A stretch of 64,000 nucleotides of DNA, taken from assembly GCF_963678635.1 (NCBI RefSeq), contig NC_087062.1, forward strand, positions 59,714,084-59,778,083, in the 5' to 3' direction. The DNA comes from Symsagittifera roscoffensis. Its lineage: Eukaryota > Xenacoelomorpha > Acoela > Convolutidae. Below the pieces are notes generated by a model. That model did not search any database. It was not told the DNA's origin and saw only the letters and a program-made list of their open reading frames with translations. The stretch's first letter is position 1, and each line of letters begins with the position of its first letter. The position numbers and the translations under genes are program-made. Positions 1 through 10,257 of the stretch are shown here, piece by piece.

Positions 1-563
1 AAATAGCACACATTAATCATTTACACCAAGAGGCTTCTCGTATGATCAATGAAAATTACAGGCCCATTTCAAGACATCGTGCACTCGCCCTAATATTTGA
101 AGGAGTTTTCTATGACAAGATAAGGGATTCATTCAAAGAAAGGTGTGTAAAAACCAACATGGCTTTAGAAAACATCATTCGACTGTGATAAACCTTAATT
201 TGTACTGTGATGTTGTATACAAGAAAATAGAACAAGGAGAATTAACTCTCACGCTTTTTCTAGATAATGCAAAAGCCTTGGACTCCATTAGTCATAATTT
301 ACATAAGCTTGCGAAAATAGGCTTCGACCATGAGTTTTCCAATTTTTTGCATCTTATCCCACAAACAGAAAACAAATGTTTTTTTTCCTCGTAATACATT
401 GTCTCATTCCCGCGATATAACCAGTGGTGGTTCACAGGGATCAATTTTTGAATTGTTCATATTTTCTTTATATATAAACAATATGCCAGAAATTATTGAC
501 AACCCTTTCTTTCTTTATGCTGACGATACAAAAATTATTGGAAATTGGTTTGAACTTTCCTAA
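1..563 (+). pseudogene. Non-LTR retrotransposon reverse transcriptase, decayed
   Basis: The reading frames 143-394 and 330-563, plus about 140 bases before them, translate to successive reverse-transcriptase blocks. They are NYRPIS in the first 100 bases, NQHGFRKHHST, FLDNAKALDSISH (the palm block normally carrying the first catalytic Asp), then GGSQGS and YADDTKI (the catalytic Tyr-Ala-Asp-Asp box). The order and spacing fit jockey/CR1-type LINEs. Several frame changes separate the blocks, the first palm block is altered, and the 5' part lies outside the window, so this copy is dead. The catalytic box itself survives. I cannot assign a precise clade. Confidence 0.85.
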
Positions 564-1073
564 AGTGATAACCTTAAAGCGATCTTACATCGTTTGATGG
601 AGAACAAATAGTTTTAAAAGACACGGTGAAAAATCTTGTTGTTTGGTGCGATTTCAAAATGTCATGGATATACCACATCACCGAAAGGCTTAAAAACATG
701 CAAGCATGCAATTTAATTACATCAGAAGATCTTCGCCAAAGTCACTGAGTAGATCTGTTCGGGTTTCGTTTTTTTTTGAAATTTGCAGACTATCAATATT
801 TTTTATGCTTCTTCAGTTCGTTTTCCGACTAAAAACCAATGTAAGCGACTAGAAAAATTTCAACGACGATGCATAAAATGGTTTTACAAATCATGAATTG
901 AATGATGAGGATAATGTTTTTCGCTTTAATAAAAGCAAACAGTTGCCAATTTCACTGACGATAATTTAATTTTGCTGAATCACATTCCTAATAACGAGTT
1001 GCAGATAAATTTTTTTGGTTTTTGAACAATCAACAATGGTCATCATTCAAATTGAACGGGAAGCAAGACGTTT

Positions 1074-1277
1074 TTGATAATGTCAGTGATAAAACGGAGC
1101 AAACTTTGTGAAAATTTCTTTTACCGTGTCGCAGAAATGTCAAACATCCTCGCGAGATCAAACAATTTGTCTGGCTATGATCCTTTCCAAGAACCTGTAA
1201 TCATTCGGAACAATTTGAACCTGTTAATGGTTGGCAATTTACAAACATTCAAATACTCGATTTATTCGCAGTCATGA
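1074..1277 (+). pseudogene. C-terminal piece of the same decayed LINE ORF
   Basis: A 67-codon open frame contains ENFFYRVAEMSNIL, which resembles the conserved end of LINE ORF2 proteins (arginine-rich stretch, FF-x-R-x-A-x-x-W-N). It lies on the same strand and the right distance downstream of the RT blocks at 1-563. The 500 bases between are too damaged to read as one frame. Inferred to be the same element. Confidence 0.5.
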
Positions 1278-1582
1278 ATTTTAGGTTTATTTTACTAACT
1301 TTGTTATCAATGACTAAGAGCAACTAGTCCTTGCCTTGCGGGTTTATTTCAATATTATTATGATTCTAACACATTCAAATTTGAACAAAACAAGATTTTG
1401 TACAATTTCGAAGAAGTTTTTATTCAAGACATTCATTGTTAAATTGTTTTGGTAGTTTTTTTTGTTTTTCTTTATGCTATCAGGGTTACATCACAGAATT
1501 TCATCACTCAGGGTTAGATCACTCAAAGTTGCAATTCAAATCAAATTAGCTCTCAAAAATTACAAAACAACCATAGTCAGAC

Positions 1583-1650
1583 ACTGTGGGGGATCCTACC
1601 GGCAAATCACCGCTTTTTTGTTAGCAGACAACCACTAGACTACGGATGCG
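1583..1650 (-). repeat. tRNA-like fragment (possible SINE head)
   Basis: On the minus strand the sequence CGTAGTCTAGTGGTTGTC resembles a Pol III A box in a tRNA D-arm. About 40 bases later a weak B-box-like stretch ends in GGATCC. It does not fold as a full tRNA by eye, so I read it as a tRNA-derived repeat, not a tRNA gene. It sits between the LINE remnant and the LTR element. Confidence 0.3.
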
Positions 1651-1870
1651 TACACCCTCAATCTTTTACAAATATTTGACTAATAAATACCTGGAAGATT
1701 TGCAAGAACCGATCGCGCTGAAAAAAATATCTGCCATACGGAGTGATTGAACCTCCATCAACCTAGAACTGACTCGACCTACCTTGAATTATAGCATGGT
1801 ATTCACTTGCTTTACAATTGAATACCAGGCATTAAAAAATACGCTTTAATTCAGCAGATATTGAGCAAAC

Positions 1871-1874
1871 AAAT
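1871..1874. repeat. Target-site duplication AAAT, left copy
   Basis: AAAT abuts the outer end of the LTR at 1875 and matches AAAT at 17662-17665 abutting the other LTR. A 4-bp duplication is a common length for Ty3/gypsy elements. Being short and AT-rich, the match could be chance. Confidence 0.6.
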
Positions 1875-2252
1875 TGAGTTGGGACGTATGTCTAACTCAT
1901 AGAGTAATTTCAGATAAGGTACACCGTCTGCTCGTCACGCTATCTTATTTTCGGCCGGATAGATTCGTGCAACTTCTTAATCTAAACCGATCTTAATCTT
2001 ACTCGTTATATCTCTTAGTCTCAATAGATCTAGAGTATACTGGTTTTGTTACGAGTCGGTCTCTTGGAGAAAGCAACTAGCTTGTAACTTAGATTCAAAA
2101 TGCTCTGGTGCTGAAATTACAAGTAAATTCAGCACTTACAAATAAGTGGGTTTTTAGTTTGATGGAGTGTGATTGGTTAGTCTTTAATATTTTATAGGGA
2201 TAAAATATCTAATTTATAACCAATAATAAAATATAGTTTGGATCAGGTTCCA
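1875..2252 (-). repeat. 3' LTR of the element
   Basis: This 378-bp block aligns end to end with 17284-17661 and 24933-25310. On the minus strand it starts TGGAACC and ends CCCAACTCA. Compared with the 5' LTR, the TATA box is broken (TATAACGA instead of TATAAAAG) and one base of the 13-bp palindrome is changed. I see no clean polypurine tract directly inside it; the nearest purine run is about 25 bases away. Confidence 0.88.
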
Positions 2253-3210
2253 CGCATCCGGGGTTTACATAGTTCTTGTTCTTTTGACATCTATCTGTAA
2301 TGGAGGATGGATTCACCTCCAAGCTTTCACCTCCAAGCGTTCTTGGAGGTGAAAGCTCCAGGAAGCTCGAATCGTAAAGGTTGTTTTGTCATTCAGCGAT
2401 GACTCAGACCGTCAACAAAGTCAATCTGATTTCGAAATGGTTTGTTAAGATCGTCTGTTTTTGATCGGTGTGGAGAACTGTGTTTCGATCTGGTTTGGGA
2501 ATGGCGTGAAGCTCGAGTTTGGAGGGAATACCTTGTAACTCGGATCTGTACGTATACTTAAACATCGAGGCGGTCAATGGTCTGTTTCAATGAAATCCTT
2601 TGCTTCGGAGTCAAGTCGTACTTCAAATTTTTTGAGTTGTGGTTGTGAGCGGCATATCGGTTGTGTTCAGCCATTCTGTGGATTGAGTGGGATGAGGTCG
2701 TCTTAGTTGCTTGATGCTCGTCTTCGTGATTATGTATGGTCTATATTACTGCATTATATAATTTACATAAATAAATGTTTAGTTAGTTCTACTTTTAGTG
2801 ATGATTTTTTATTAGTTTTTATCGCAAAAGCTTTTATTTTAGTTCAATTATTTTTAAAGAGTTACACTTGAGTACCTCTTATCAAAAATATGGAGTGTGT
2901 CACAAAGCGTGTGTTCTAGCACGCTGGTTTAGGCCGGCTATTAAGCATGCTCAGGACGTCCTCTTCTGGTGGGTTAGGCCAGGAGTGAGGGTATGATTGC
3001 ATGCTGGTTTTTTATGGGGTCCTGTTTTGTGTTAACCTTTTATGTCATGTTTGTTACTGGTTTTTTCCTTTTGTTGTTTTGGTTGTGTCCTTTTCTCAAA
3101 AATCAAATAGTTTGGTTTGTGCTTGTCTTTTGACTTTTTGGTGTTTTATGCTTTCTTTTTTAGACTTATCAAAAGTCTTCAAAAGAATAAATTATCGGGT
3201 TCTTTAAGCT
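2253..3210 (-). other. 3' non-coding part of the LTR element
   Basis: No convincing ORF occurs on either strand in these 960 bases. They lie between the last unit of the tandem duplication and the 3' LTR. The only clear structure is the hairpin at 2323-2356. The plus-strand frame at 3001-3207 is a T/G-rich run with no protein character. Confidence 0.5.
2323..2356. repeat. 15-bp perfect inverted repeat (hairpin)
   Basis: GCTTTCACCTCCAAG and its exact reverse complement CTTGGAGGTGAAAGC are separated by four bases (CGTT). A third CACCTCCAAG lies just before, at 2314-2323. It is located about 70 bases inside the 3' LTR. Function unknown; a structured 3' RNA end is possible. Confidence 0.8.
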
Positions 3211-3822
3211 GTTTCAATCCGGTTTGGGTACCATGGGTTTTCTTTTTTTAGTCATGCTGTTAGTTTGTGGTTTATGGTGTTTAGTAAGCTGCGTTGGTTA
3301 GTTTGAGTTATTATATAATTCCTTTCCAACCGGGTTAAAAGAAAGTTTGAAATTTGTTATTACTAAATTGAGTTGTTATTAATGAAAGTTAAAATTTGAA
3401 ATCATTATTTTAAACAATTCGTCGTGGGCGAGCATTGCGAGTGTGGATAGAATTTGTGTGCGAGTGAATTGATCTTGGAAAGGTTAGTACTGCTAGCATT
3501 TGTATAGATTTACTGCTGCATATTTTAAATTTACTGCTTTGTGGGGATTGAAATTATTAAATTATTTTCATTGTATTTGAATTTACTACATTGGGGAAAA
3601 GAATTTATAGAAGAATTTACTACTGTGGAGAAAAAATTTTACTGCATCATTTATTGCGGTTTGTTAATAAAATATTATAATTTATAAAAGAGTTTGAAGT
3701 TTTTTATTTTTGTTTTCTGTTTGTAGATGATCGTGATCTAAAGACCAAAGGAAAAACATTTAATAAGAAATAGTTAGTTTGTTTTGAATTTATTAGTTTT
3801 AAATTATTTAATTCATACTTAT

Positions 3823-4149
3823 CTAGTCATCGGGGAAGAAGCCATGAGGGAAGATATCGTGTATTGCATCTGATGTGGTTAGTAGTTTTGCTAATATGCG
3901 AATGATATTTTTAGTTTGAAGCAGTGGCAAAAGCAATTGAAGTGCGTTTATGGTCTTTAGTTCTTCAGTGCCAATGGAAAAGTCGTGATTGGTGTGCTGG
4001 ATGAGGTTAAAAAGCTTGTGATTATATTTAGTTTTGTGAATGAATTCTAATATTGGGATTTCTACAGGTTTAATATATACATGAGGTACAAGGATGGGTC
4101 GGGATTCTTCTACATTAAAGGTCTTGGTGAGTGGACAAAAAATATACAT
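3823..4149 (-). pseudogene. Unidentified element ORF, distal part (duplicate copy)
   Basis: 108 codons, almost identical to the frame at 5632-5958 (a few substitutions, such as His for Arg and Leu for Trp). It begins MYIFCPLTKTFNVEE and ends FPHGFFPDD. I recognise no domain. As part of the 1809-bp duplication it probably represents a dead extra copy of the last ORF region of the element. Confidence 0.5.
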
Positions 4150-4217
4150 TTGGGTTACTGGGTCGTAATTTCTGAGGATGCCTTGAAAATTAATATTTTT
4201 AATGCAGTAGATAAAAT

Positions 4218-4502
4218 TTAGAAAAATGGTGATGTGTACTTAGAATTAATAAACTGAAATCGGTGATGGGGTTGTCTTGAAGGTGTGTGTAAGTTAAAGT
4301 GATTTTGAATGAATCTATAGTAAGTGTAAGTATGCGTTTGTTCAGTTCTCAACATGATGTCGTGTGAATAGTGCAGATCTCGTTCTGTTGGAGTGAGGAA
4401 GTGGAAGGTTAGTGAAAAAGTTTCAAATTTTTCGTAAACTGATTCATAAGCCTGGATGTCGATTAGTGCTTCGGAAATGATGTGATCGTGTTTTTCACAC
4501 AT
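4218..4502 (-). pseudogene. Unidentified element ORF, middle part (duplicate copy)
   Basis: 94 codons, duplicate of 6027-6311. Aromatic- and His-rich, with FETFSLTFHFLTPTE in the middle. No family recognised. It is separated from the neighbouring frames by short gaps with stops, so the parts may belong to one frameshifted protein. Confidence 0.45.
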
Positions 4503-4720
4503 TGAGCTTAGTGTAAAGATTTAGGGTGTTTTGATGAAAAAAATTTCGGTTAGTTGCGGGTTAGCGAACCTTTCGTCGTCGAGGAATTGATCTTGGTTAG
4601 GTCTGATGATATTGTGATCATAGTACTAGATGGAATATTCATTAGCTCGGGGTGCGGTGAAAATTTGTAATAGCTTTTTGTATCCTACATGAGTAAATTG
4701 TCTAGGTATTAGTGCTGTAG

Positions 4721-5026
4721 TTAGTCAAAAGAGGTCATTTTTACTTTTTCTACTTCTTGAGGTGTGTTAATTAGTGGTATACAAAGTGGGTGTGAGAAAT
4801 GATAAAATGATGTCCAGTGGATTGTGGGGATTAGTACATGCTCATCGACATAGTGAGGTTGTTCAGTGTGAGGGTTGGAGTGACTAATGGTATATTGAGG
4901 AAAGAGGGGTAGGGAAATTTGGAGAAATTTGGGAGTTTTAGTATGATCAGGGTGGTTTACATAATCGCGGGCTGTTCCGGATTTGGAGGGAAATGTGTGG
5001 CTAGGAACTTTTCTTTTCTGTTTCAA
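4721..5026 (-). pseudogene. Truncated duplicate of the P/S/T-rich ORF
   Basis: 101 codons matching the last about 95 residues of the 291-codon frame at 6530-7405. The first residues (MKQKRK) come from the duplication junction and are not original sequence. The N-terminal two thirds are missing. Confidence 0.6.
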
Positions 5027-5631
5027 TCCGGTTTCGGTACCATGGGTTTTCTTTTTTTAGTCATGCTGTTAGTTTGTGGTTTATGGTGTTTAGTAAGCTG
5101 CGTTGGTTAGTTTAAATTATTATATAATTCCTTTCCAACCTGGTTAAAAGAAAGTTTGAAAATTGTTATTACTAAATTGAGTTGTTATTAGTGAAAGTTA
5201 AAATTTGAAATCACTATTTTAAACAATTCGTGGTGGGCGAGCTGTGCGAGTGTGGATAGAATTTGTGTGCGAGTGAATTGATCTTGGAAAGGTTAGTACT
5301 GCTAGCATTTGTATAGATTTACTGCTGCATATTTTAAGTTTACTGCTTTGTGGGGATCGAAATTATTAAATTATTTTCATTGTATTCAGATTTACTACAT
5401 TGGGGAAAAGAATTTATAGATGAACTTACTACTGTGGAGAAGAAATTTTACTGCATCATTTATTGCGGTTTGTTAATAAAATATTATAATTTTTAAAAGA
5501 GTTTGAAGTTTTTTATTTTTGTTTTCTGTCTGTAGATGATCGTTATCTAAAGACCAAAGGAAAAACATTTAATAAGAAATAGTTAGTTTGTTTTGAATTT
5601 ATTAGTTTTAAATTTTTTAATTCATACTTAC

Positions 5632-5958
5632 CTAGTCATCGGGGAAGAAGCCATGAGGGAAGATATCGTGTATTGCATCTGATGTGGTTAGTAGTTTTGC
5701 TAATATGCGAATGATATTTTTAGTTTGAAGCAGTGGCCAAAGCAATTGAAGTGCGTTTATGGTCTTTAGTTCTTCAGTGCCAATGGAAAAGTCGTGATTG
5801 GTGCGCTGGATGAGGTTAAAAAGCTTGTGATTATATTTAGTATTGTGAATGAATTCTAATATTGGGATTTCTACAGGTTTAATATATACATGAGGGACAA
5901 GGATGGGTCGGGATTCTTCTACATTAAAGGTCTTGGTGAGTGGACAAAATATATACAT
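5632..5958 (-). CDS. Unidentified element ORF, distal part
   Basis: 108 codons, the last open frame of the element before its 3' non-coding region. It contains a hydrophobic, helix-like stretch (ALQLLWPLLQ) and ends PHGFFPDD. No known domain recognised. It is kept open in both copies of the tandem duplication, so the duplication is young or the frame was intact when copied. Its place after the env-like region would suit an accessory or envelope C-terminal product; this is inference. Confidence 0.45.
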   Translation of the reverse strand: MYIFCPLTKTFNVEESRPILVPHVYIKPVEIPILEFIHNTKYNHKLFNLIQRTNHDFSIGTEELKTINALQLLWPLLQTKNIIRILAKLLTTSDAIHDIFPHGFFPDD

Positions 5959-6026
5959 TTGGGTTACTGGGTCTTAATTTCTGAGGATGCCTTGAAAATT
6001 AATATTTTTAATGCAGTAGATAAAAT

Positions 6027-6311
6027 TTAGAAAATTGGTGATGTGTACTTAGAATTAATAAACTGAAATCGGTGATGGGGTTGTCTTGAAGGTGTGTGTA
6101 AGTTAAAGTGATTTTGAATGAGTCTATAGTAAGTGTAAGTATGCGTTTGTTTAGTTCTCAACATGATGTCGTGTGAATAGTGCAGATCTTGTTCTGTTGG
6201 AGTGAGGAAGTGGAAGGTTAGTGAAAAAGTTTCAAATTTTTCGTAAAATGATTCAAAAGCCTGGATGTCGATTAGTGCTTCGGAAATGATGTGATCGTGT
6301 TTTTCACACAT
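6027..6311 (-). CDS. Unidentified element ORF, middle part
   Basis: 94 codons, starting MCEKHDHIISEALIDIQ. It lies between the P/S/T-rich ORF (6530-7405) and the distal ORF (5632-5958), all on the element's strand but in different frames. Short non-open gaps between them suggest one longer protein broken by frameshifts. No match to a family that I know. Confidence 0.4.
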   Translation of the reverse strand: MCEKHDHIISEALIDIQAFESFYEKFETFSLTFHFLTPTEQDLHYSHDIMLRTKQTHTYTYYRLIQNHFNLHTPSRQPHHRFQFINSKYTSPIF

Positions 6312-6529
6312 TGAGCTTAGTGTAAAGATTTAGGGTGTTTTGATGAAAAAAATTTCGGTTAGTTGCGGGTTAGCGAACCTTTCGTCGTCGAGGAATTGAT
6401 CTTGGTTAGGTCTGATGATATTGTGATCATAGTACTAGATGGAATATTCATTAGCTCGGGGTGCGGTGAAAATTTGTAATAGCTTTTTGTATCCTACATG
6501 AGTAAATTGTCTAGGTGTTAGTGCTGTAG

Positions 6530-7405
6530 TTAGTCAAAAGAGGTCATTTTCACTTTTTCTACTTCTTGAGGTGTGTTAATTAGTGGTATACAAAGTGGGT
6601 GTGAGAAATGATAAAATGATGTCCAGTGGATTGTGGGGATTAGTACATGCTCATCGACATAGTGAGGTTGTTCAGTGTGAGGGTTGGAGTGACTAATGGT
6701 ATATTGAGGAAAGAGGGGTAGGGAAATTTGGAGAAATTCGGGAGTTTTAGTATGATCAGGGTGGTTTACATAATCGCGGGCTGTTCCGGATTTGGAGGGA
6801 AATGGGTGGCTAGGAACTTTTCGTTTGAATGTTCTATTTGCACGGTTAGTAGTGGATGATGATTGGGTTGATGTTGAGGATTGAGCTAAAGAAGGGGTAT
6901 AATATGAAGAGGGTGTAGGAGTTGGTGGGTTTGATGATGTTATGGTTGACGATAATTGATGAATGGTTAGGGTGTGAGGTTGTTGTACTTGTTGCTGTAG
7001 TGTTATTAGGTTATTTAGTTCATATGAGATTTGCGTGGTTTCTGGGGAATGGTTGTTGGAACGTTCATTGGTAAAGGGGGAGTATGTCGGGGTTACTTGG
7101 GAAATATGAGAGGTGGTAGAGGGGGAATCATTTTGGGATTGGGAGTGGATGGGTCGAAAAAGGGGTTGAGAAAATGTTGATGGGCTGGGTTCGGAGTTTG
7201 CGAATTCATCTGGGGTCTCTATATCTGAATTATCAAAATTGGGAAATTGTATGAAAAACTGTGATATCTGAGTTAGCGTTAGAATTCGTGCCGGATGATG
7301 TGTTAATATGGGGTGATTCAGGTGGCGGGAAAGCAAAAAGTGGGATGATGGGAATTGGGTTTTGGAGATTAGCTGGTTGGGAAATCGAAAAATGAAGGGA
7401 TCCAA
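6530..7405 (-). CDS. P/S/T/Q-rich ORF of the LTR element, function unknown
   Basis: 291 codons. The first about 200 residues are low-complexity Pro/Ser/Thr/Gln/Asn-rich, with no predicted secondary structure by eye. The last about 95 residues are more protein-like (DYVNHPDHTKTPEFLQ, then aromatic-rich). I see no catalytic motif, signal peptide or membrane segment. A second open frame overlaps its start (7233-7418) and is probably a composition shadow. The position 3' of the env-like region argues for an element-encoded accessory protein. Confidence 0.45.
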   Translation of the reverse strand: MDPFIFRFPNQLISKTQFPSSHFLLSRHLNHPILTHHPARILTLTQISQFFIQFPNFDNSDIETPDEFANSEPSPSTFSQPLFRPIHSQSQNDSPSTTSHISQVTPTYSPFTNERSNNHSPETTQISYELNNLITLQQQVQQPHTLTIHQLSSTITSSNPPTPTPSSYYTPSLAQSSTSTQSSSTTNRANRTFKRKVPSHPFPSKSGTARDYVNHPDHTKTPEFLQISLPLFPQYTISHSNPHTEQPHYVDEHVLIPTIHWTSFYHFSHPLCIPLINTPQEVEKVKMTSFD

Positions 7406-7439
7406 TTTGTCGGCTCATCGTGGGCTAAAAAAATAATTG

Positions 7440-7886
7440 TTCTAAGATTGAAAATTTGTGGTATGTGGTTGCTCAATTACTTGTTCATTTGTGTCGTCAT
7501 TTTGAGATTGTTGTGTTACTATGTGGTGAATTGGACTTTGTATATGATTTGGTCTTGAATTTGCAAAATTTACGAGTGCTAAATTTCTAAAATATCGTTG
7601 TTCTAGTGATAATGGGTGATTACGATTTAGACTTGATAACCGTGGTGCTGTGGGTAATATGTTTGTATGTTGTTGTGATTCGTCCTATGTGTTTGGTGTA
7701 GTTGATATTTTAGTGTTGTAATCTTTTATTTGTGCATCTAAAAGTATTTCATTTATGGATGTGGAAAATATTCCAAAAAATCCTGCAAAAAGTATGCGTG
7801 CTACGCTTGCTTGTCTATTGACTTGTGTGTGAATTGCGCATGTGTTATAGATTCCTTTTTATAGAGAGAAAAGAAATCCAATAAAA
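7440..7886 (-). other. Broken continuation of the env-like region
   Basis: No long ORF here. One minus-strand frame around 7855-7683 encodes a hydrophobic stretch (ILFAGFFGIFSTSI) after a Cys-containing segment, which could be a membrane or fusion segment. A second hydrophobic run lies at about 7880-7860 in a shifted frame. The remaining bases contain many stops. Confidence 0.4.
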
Positions 7887-9231
7887 TTAAACATTGCGTA
7901 TAATATAGTCAATCTTTCTAAGATGTAATAGGGCCATCCTAGAAAAGATAAAAGTTCCTTTTTTTAGATTTACAAAACTAAAATTGTTGATTGGTGATAT
8001 ATCTTGTGAACGGTATTTTTCTCCGTTTAAATAAATGTAATCTTTAAAATCTTTAAAATATCCGCTGTAATCTTGTGCGTAAATATCTGAAAATCCTGCT
8101 GTTTCTGCAAGTTTACGTAAATTTTGATCTATTGATTGTCGTTGTCTTGTGTCCATTTTGGTAAGTAGTTCTTGAAATTGTTGTATACGTATGTGGTGTT
8201 GTATGTCTGATTTTGAGAAGATGCCAATCGATTGTAAATCGATATTTGGAATCCGGGGAATAGCTCTAAAACTTTCAGGTGAAAACTTTTTTAGTGGTGG
8301 CATGAGTGTTGGATATGGTGTGAGTAGGTAGTATTTATCTTCGTCGGGGTTGAATTGTACAACATTGTGGCTGTTTTCTGATCCACGTGGGACTGCTGTA
8401 TCCCAAAAATAAGTTCTTCTTGAAAGTGTATCAACAAAATGTACTTTATTTTTGTAGAGTACTGGGATTCTTTTGTAACATCGTTTATCTTCAAAAACGT
8501 ATAAAGGTGATACTTTTTTGTACAAGTGTAATACCATAGGATGTTTCCTTCATAATCAATGAAATTTGATCTATTTCCGGATAATAAATATCCTGCATAT
8601 GATATTTTTAGAACTGCTAATGCTAGTGAATGTAGAATTTGTGTTCTTTCAAGTTCACATAGTTGATGTAGTGTTTCTAATTCTGAAAGTGACATTTCTT
8701 GAAAATTCTACTTATCGTGTAGTCTAATTTCATATCTAAAAGTATGTCATAGTGTATTGTGCCAAAATGTTTGCTGTTCATAGGCGATAGTTTTTGTAGT
8801 CGTGTACTTTCTGTGTCTTGTGGTTTTAATTTTTCACCGATCTGGCCTGCGTTTTTCTGAAATTTTACTGAAACGTAGGGATTTTCGTCAGTGAATGAGC
8901 GAGATGTGGCCATCGGGTGTACAATTAAGTTTCCTGTATTCATGTCGAAACCATTTTCGTATTCGACTAGAATTTCTGAATATTGTGTTTTGTAAATTGG
9001 CTTTTTGTATTTACATGCAAATTCTGTTCCTGGGTATACTTGAAATCGTGTCAACTTATTTTCTGTATCGTGGATCTTTCTAAATTTTTGATTTGTAGTT
9101 CTGATCTGGTCAGGGTTTAAGTCTTCATATGGAATTGATTCAATAAAATTTTTGTGAAATTTTATCATTCTAGCGTGTATTTTTGCTACTTGAAAAACTG
9201 TACAGGTTTCTTCGAGAAACCATACAATGGT
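7887..9231 (-). pseudogene. Env-like glycoprotein remnant of the LTR element
   Basis: Three overlapping frames follow pol: 9168-8677, the start of 8695-8291, and 8537-7887. They read in sequence with frame changes near 8690 and 8540. Visible features are paired cysteines, CELERTQILHSLALAV, a Cys-Tyr segment (KRCYKRIPVLY) followed by HFVDTLSRRTYFW, and hydrophobic stretches just after 7887. This arrangement resembles envelope glycoproteins captured by invertebrate LTR elements from RNA viruses, but I cannot confirm the family. No intact envelope gene is present here. Confidence 0.45.
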
Positions 9232-10257
9232 TGCTTGTGTGCATCGGAATGATATTCTAAAATATCTGTGTTTTCATTTATAGTAGTATTATTGAATTTT
9301 CTGAAGTATCTAAGGAGTGTTTCGTTTCCTAAGATTGTGGTATCAGCTTTGATTGGCTTAGTTTTGTATTTGTGCCATGATTTTAGCTGTCTGATGATGG
9401 GATGAGGGTTTTGATATTTCTGTAAAAATTCTAGTGTGATTTTTTCAGTTTTTGGTAAAAAAATGTTTTCTACTTACATTTTGGATAGTGGTATGGTGTC
9501 AAGTGGGTCATGTAGATTAAAAACTTGATTTATTGTGTATTTAGAATCGTTTGGTAACGGTCATCATAAATTTTTTGGTTCCGTTTGGTTTACTTTTTCG
9601 ATTAAAGGGAAATGGTCCTTTTTATGTGGTTGTTGTTTATTTCGTTTGTGTTGAGTGTTGTTTTTGATCCAATTTGAATTTGGAATCGGCTTAAATGTGG
9701 ATGTGCCTAATAAATCAACTTCATAATGGTTGTTTTGACAATCTAAAAAGAGTGGAAAATGTTGTAGGTTGTTTATTTGTGGTTGTTCTATGTCAGTTCT
9801 TACTGCATATTTACATTCTAATCGTGGTGAATTTTCATCTTAAGCGAGATAGAATTTTATATTTTGTGGTATTTCAACTGTTGTTTTTCTTGTTAGTAGT
9901 TCAGGTGGTGTATTTCTACTAAGGGTGTCAGGTGGTGCAAGGTTTTTTTCCTGCTGTCCATAGTATGTGTAAGTTCAGGAATTTCATTAAAATTTGTTGA
10001 AATCTGTAAATTCTATGGTTTGGATTTGATTTTTGTGTAAAAAGAAATATGATAGGTTTATGGTCTGTAAATAAAACTGTTGGATGTTTTGATCCAAGTA
10101 TCGAAAATTCATTTTCGGTTAGAGTGCGTACGATAGCTGTGCATTCTCTTCTCTATGATGTGTCCAAAAAATTTTACGCGTGTTAAGAAAAAATGTGATT
10201 TATGTGGGGCTGCTTTCATGTTTTCGTTTTGTAACATTTGATGATATTTTTCTAGAA
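9200..10257 (-). pseudogene. Pol remnants: RT thumb, RNase H, integrase N-terminal edge
   Basis: Three frames carry successive pol pieces. The RT thumb (NMKAAPHKSHFF, ending GHII) lies at 10262-10165. RNase H follows (TAIVRTLTENEF, LFTDHKPIIF, then PDTLSR after a shift in an A-run near 9945). An integrase-adjacent stretch follows (ITLEFLQKYQ, ILGNETLLRYFRKF) around 9450-9250. The thumb joins RNase H directly with about 100 residues of connection missing, so there is an internal deletion near 10150. The zinc-binding start (EYHSDAHKQPL) is reached near 9235, but the DDE catalytic core is absent because env-like sequence follows at once. Confidence 0.75.

Larger units (their letters stand above)
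3211..6828. repeat. 1809-bp tandem duplication inside the LTR element
   Basis: Positions 3211-5019 and 5020-6828 are near-identical copies. Fixed landmarks (GTTTCAATCC at 3211 and 5020; CGGGGAAGAA at 3831 and 5640; ORF ends at 4149 and 5958) are all 1809 bases apart. Differences are scattered single bases. The junction near 5010-5020 joins an A/G-rich stretch (AAACAG next to AAAAGAAAAG on the minus strand), consistent with slippage or unequal exchange at microhomology. Confidence 0.93.

Noticed and set aside
3211-6828. CRISPR-like or satellite array
   Set aside because: Only two long units that contain ORFs; simple tandem duplication inside a retroelement.
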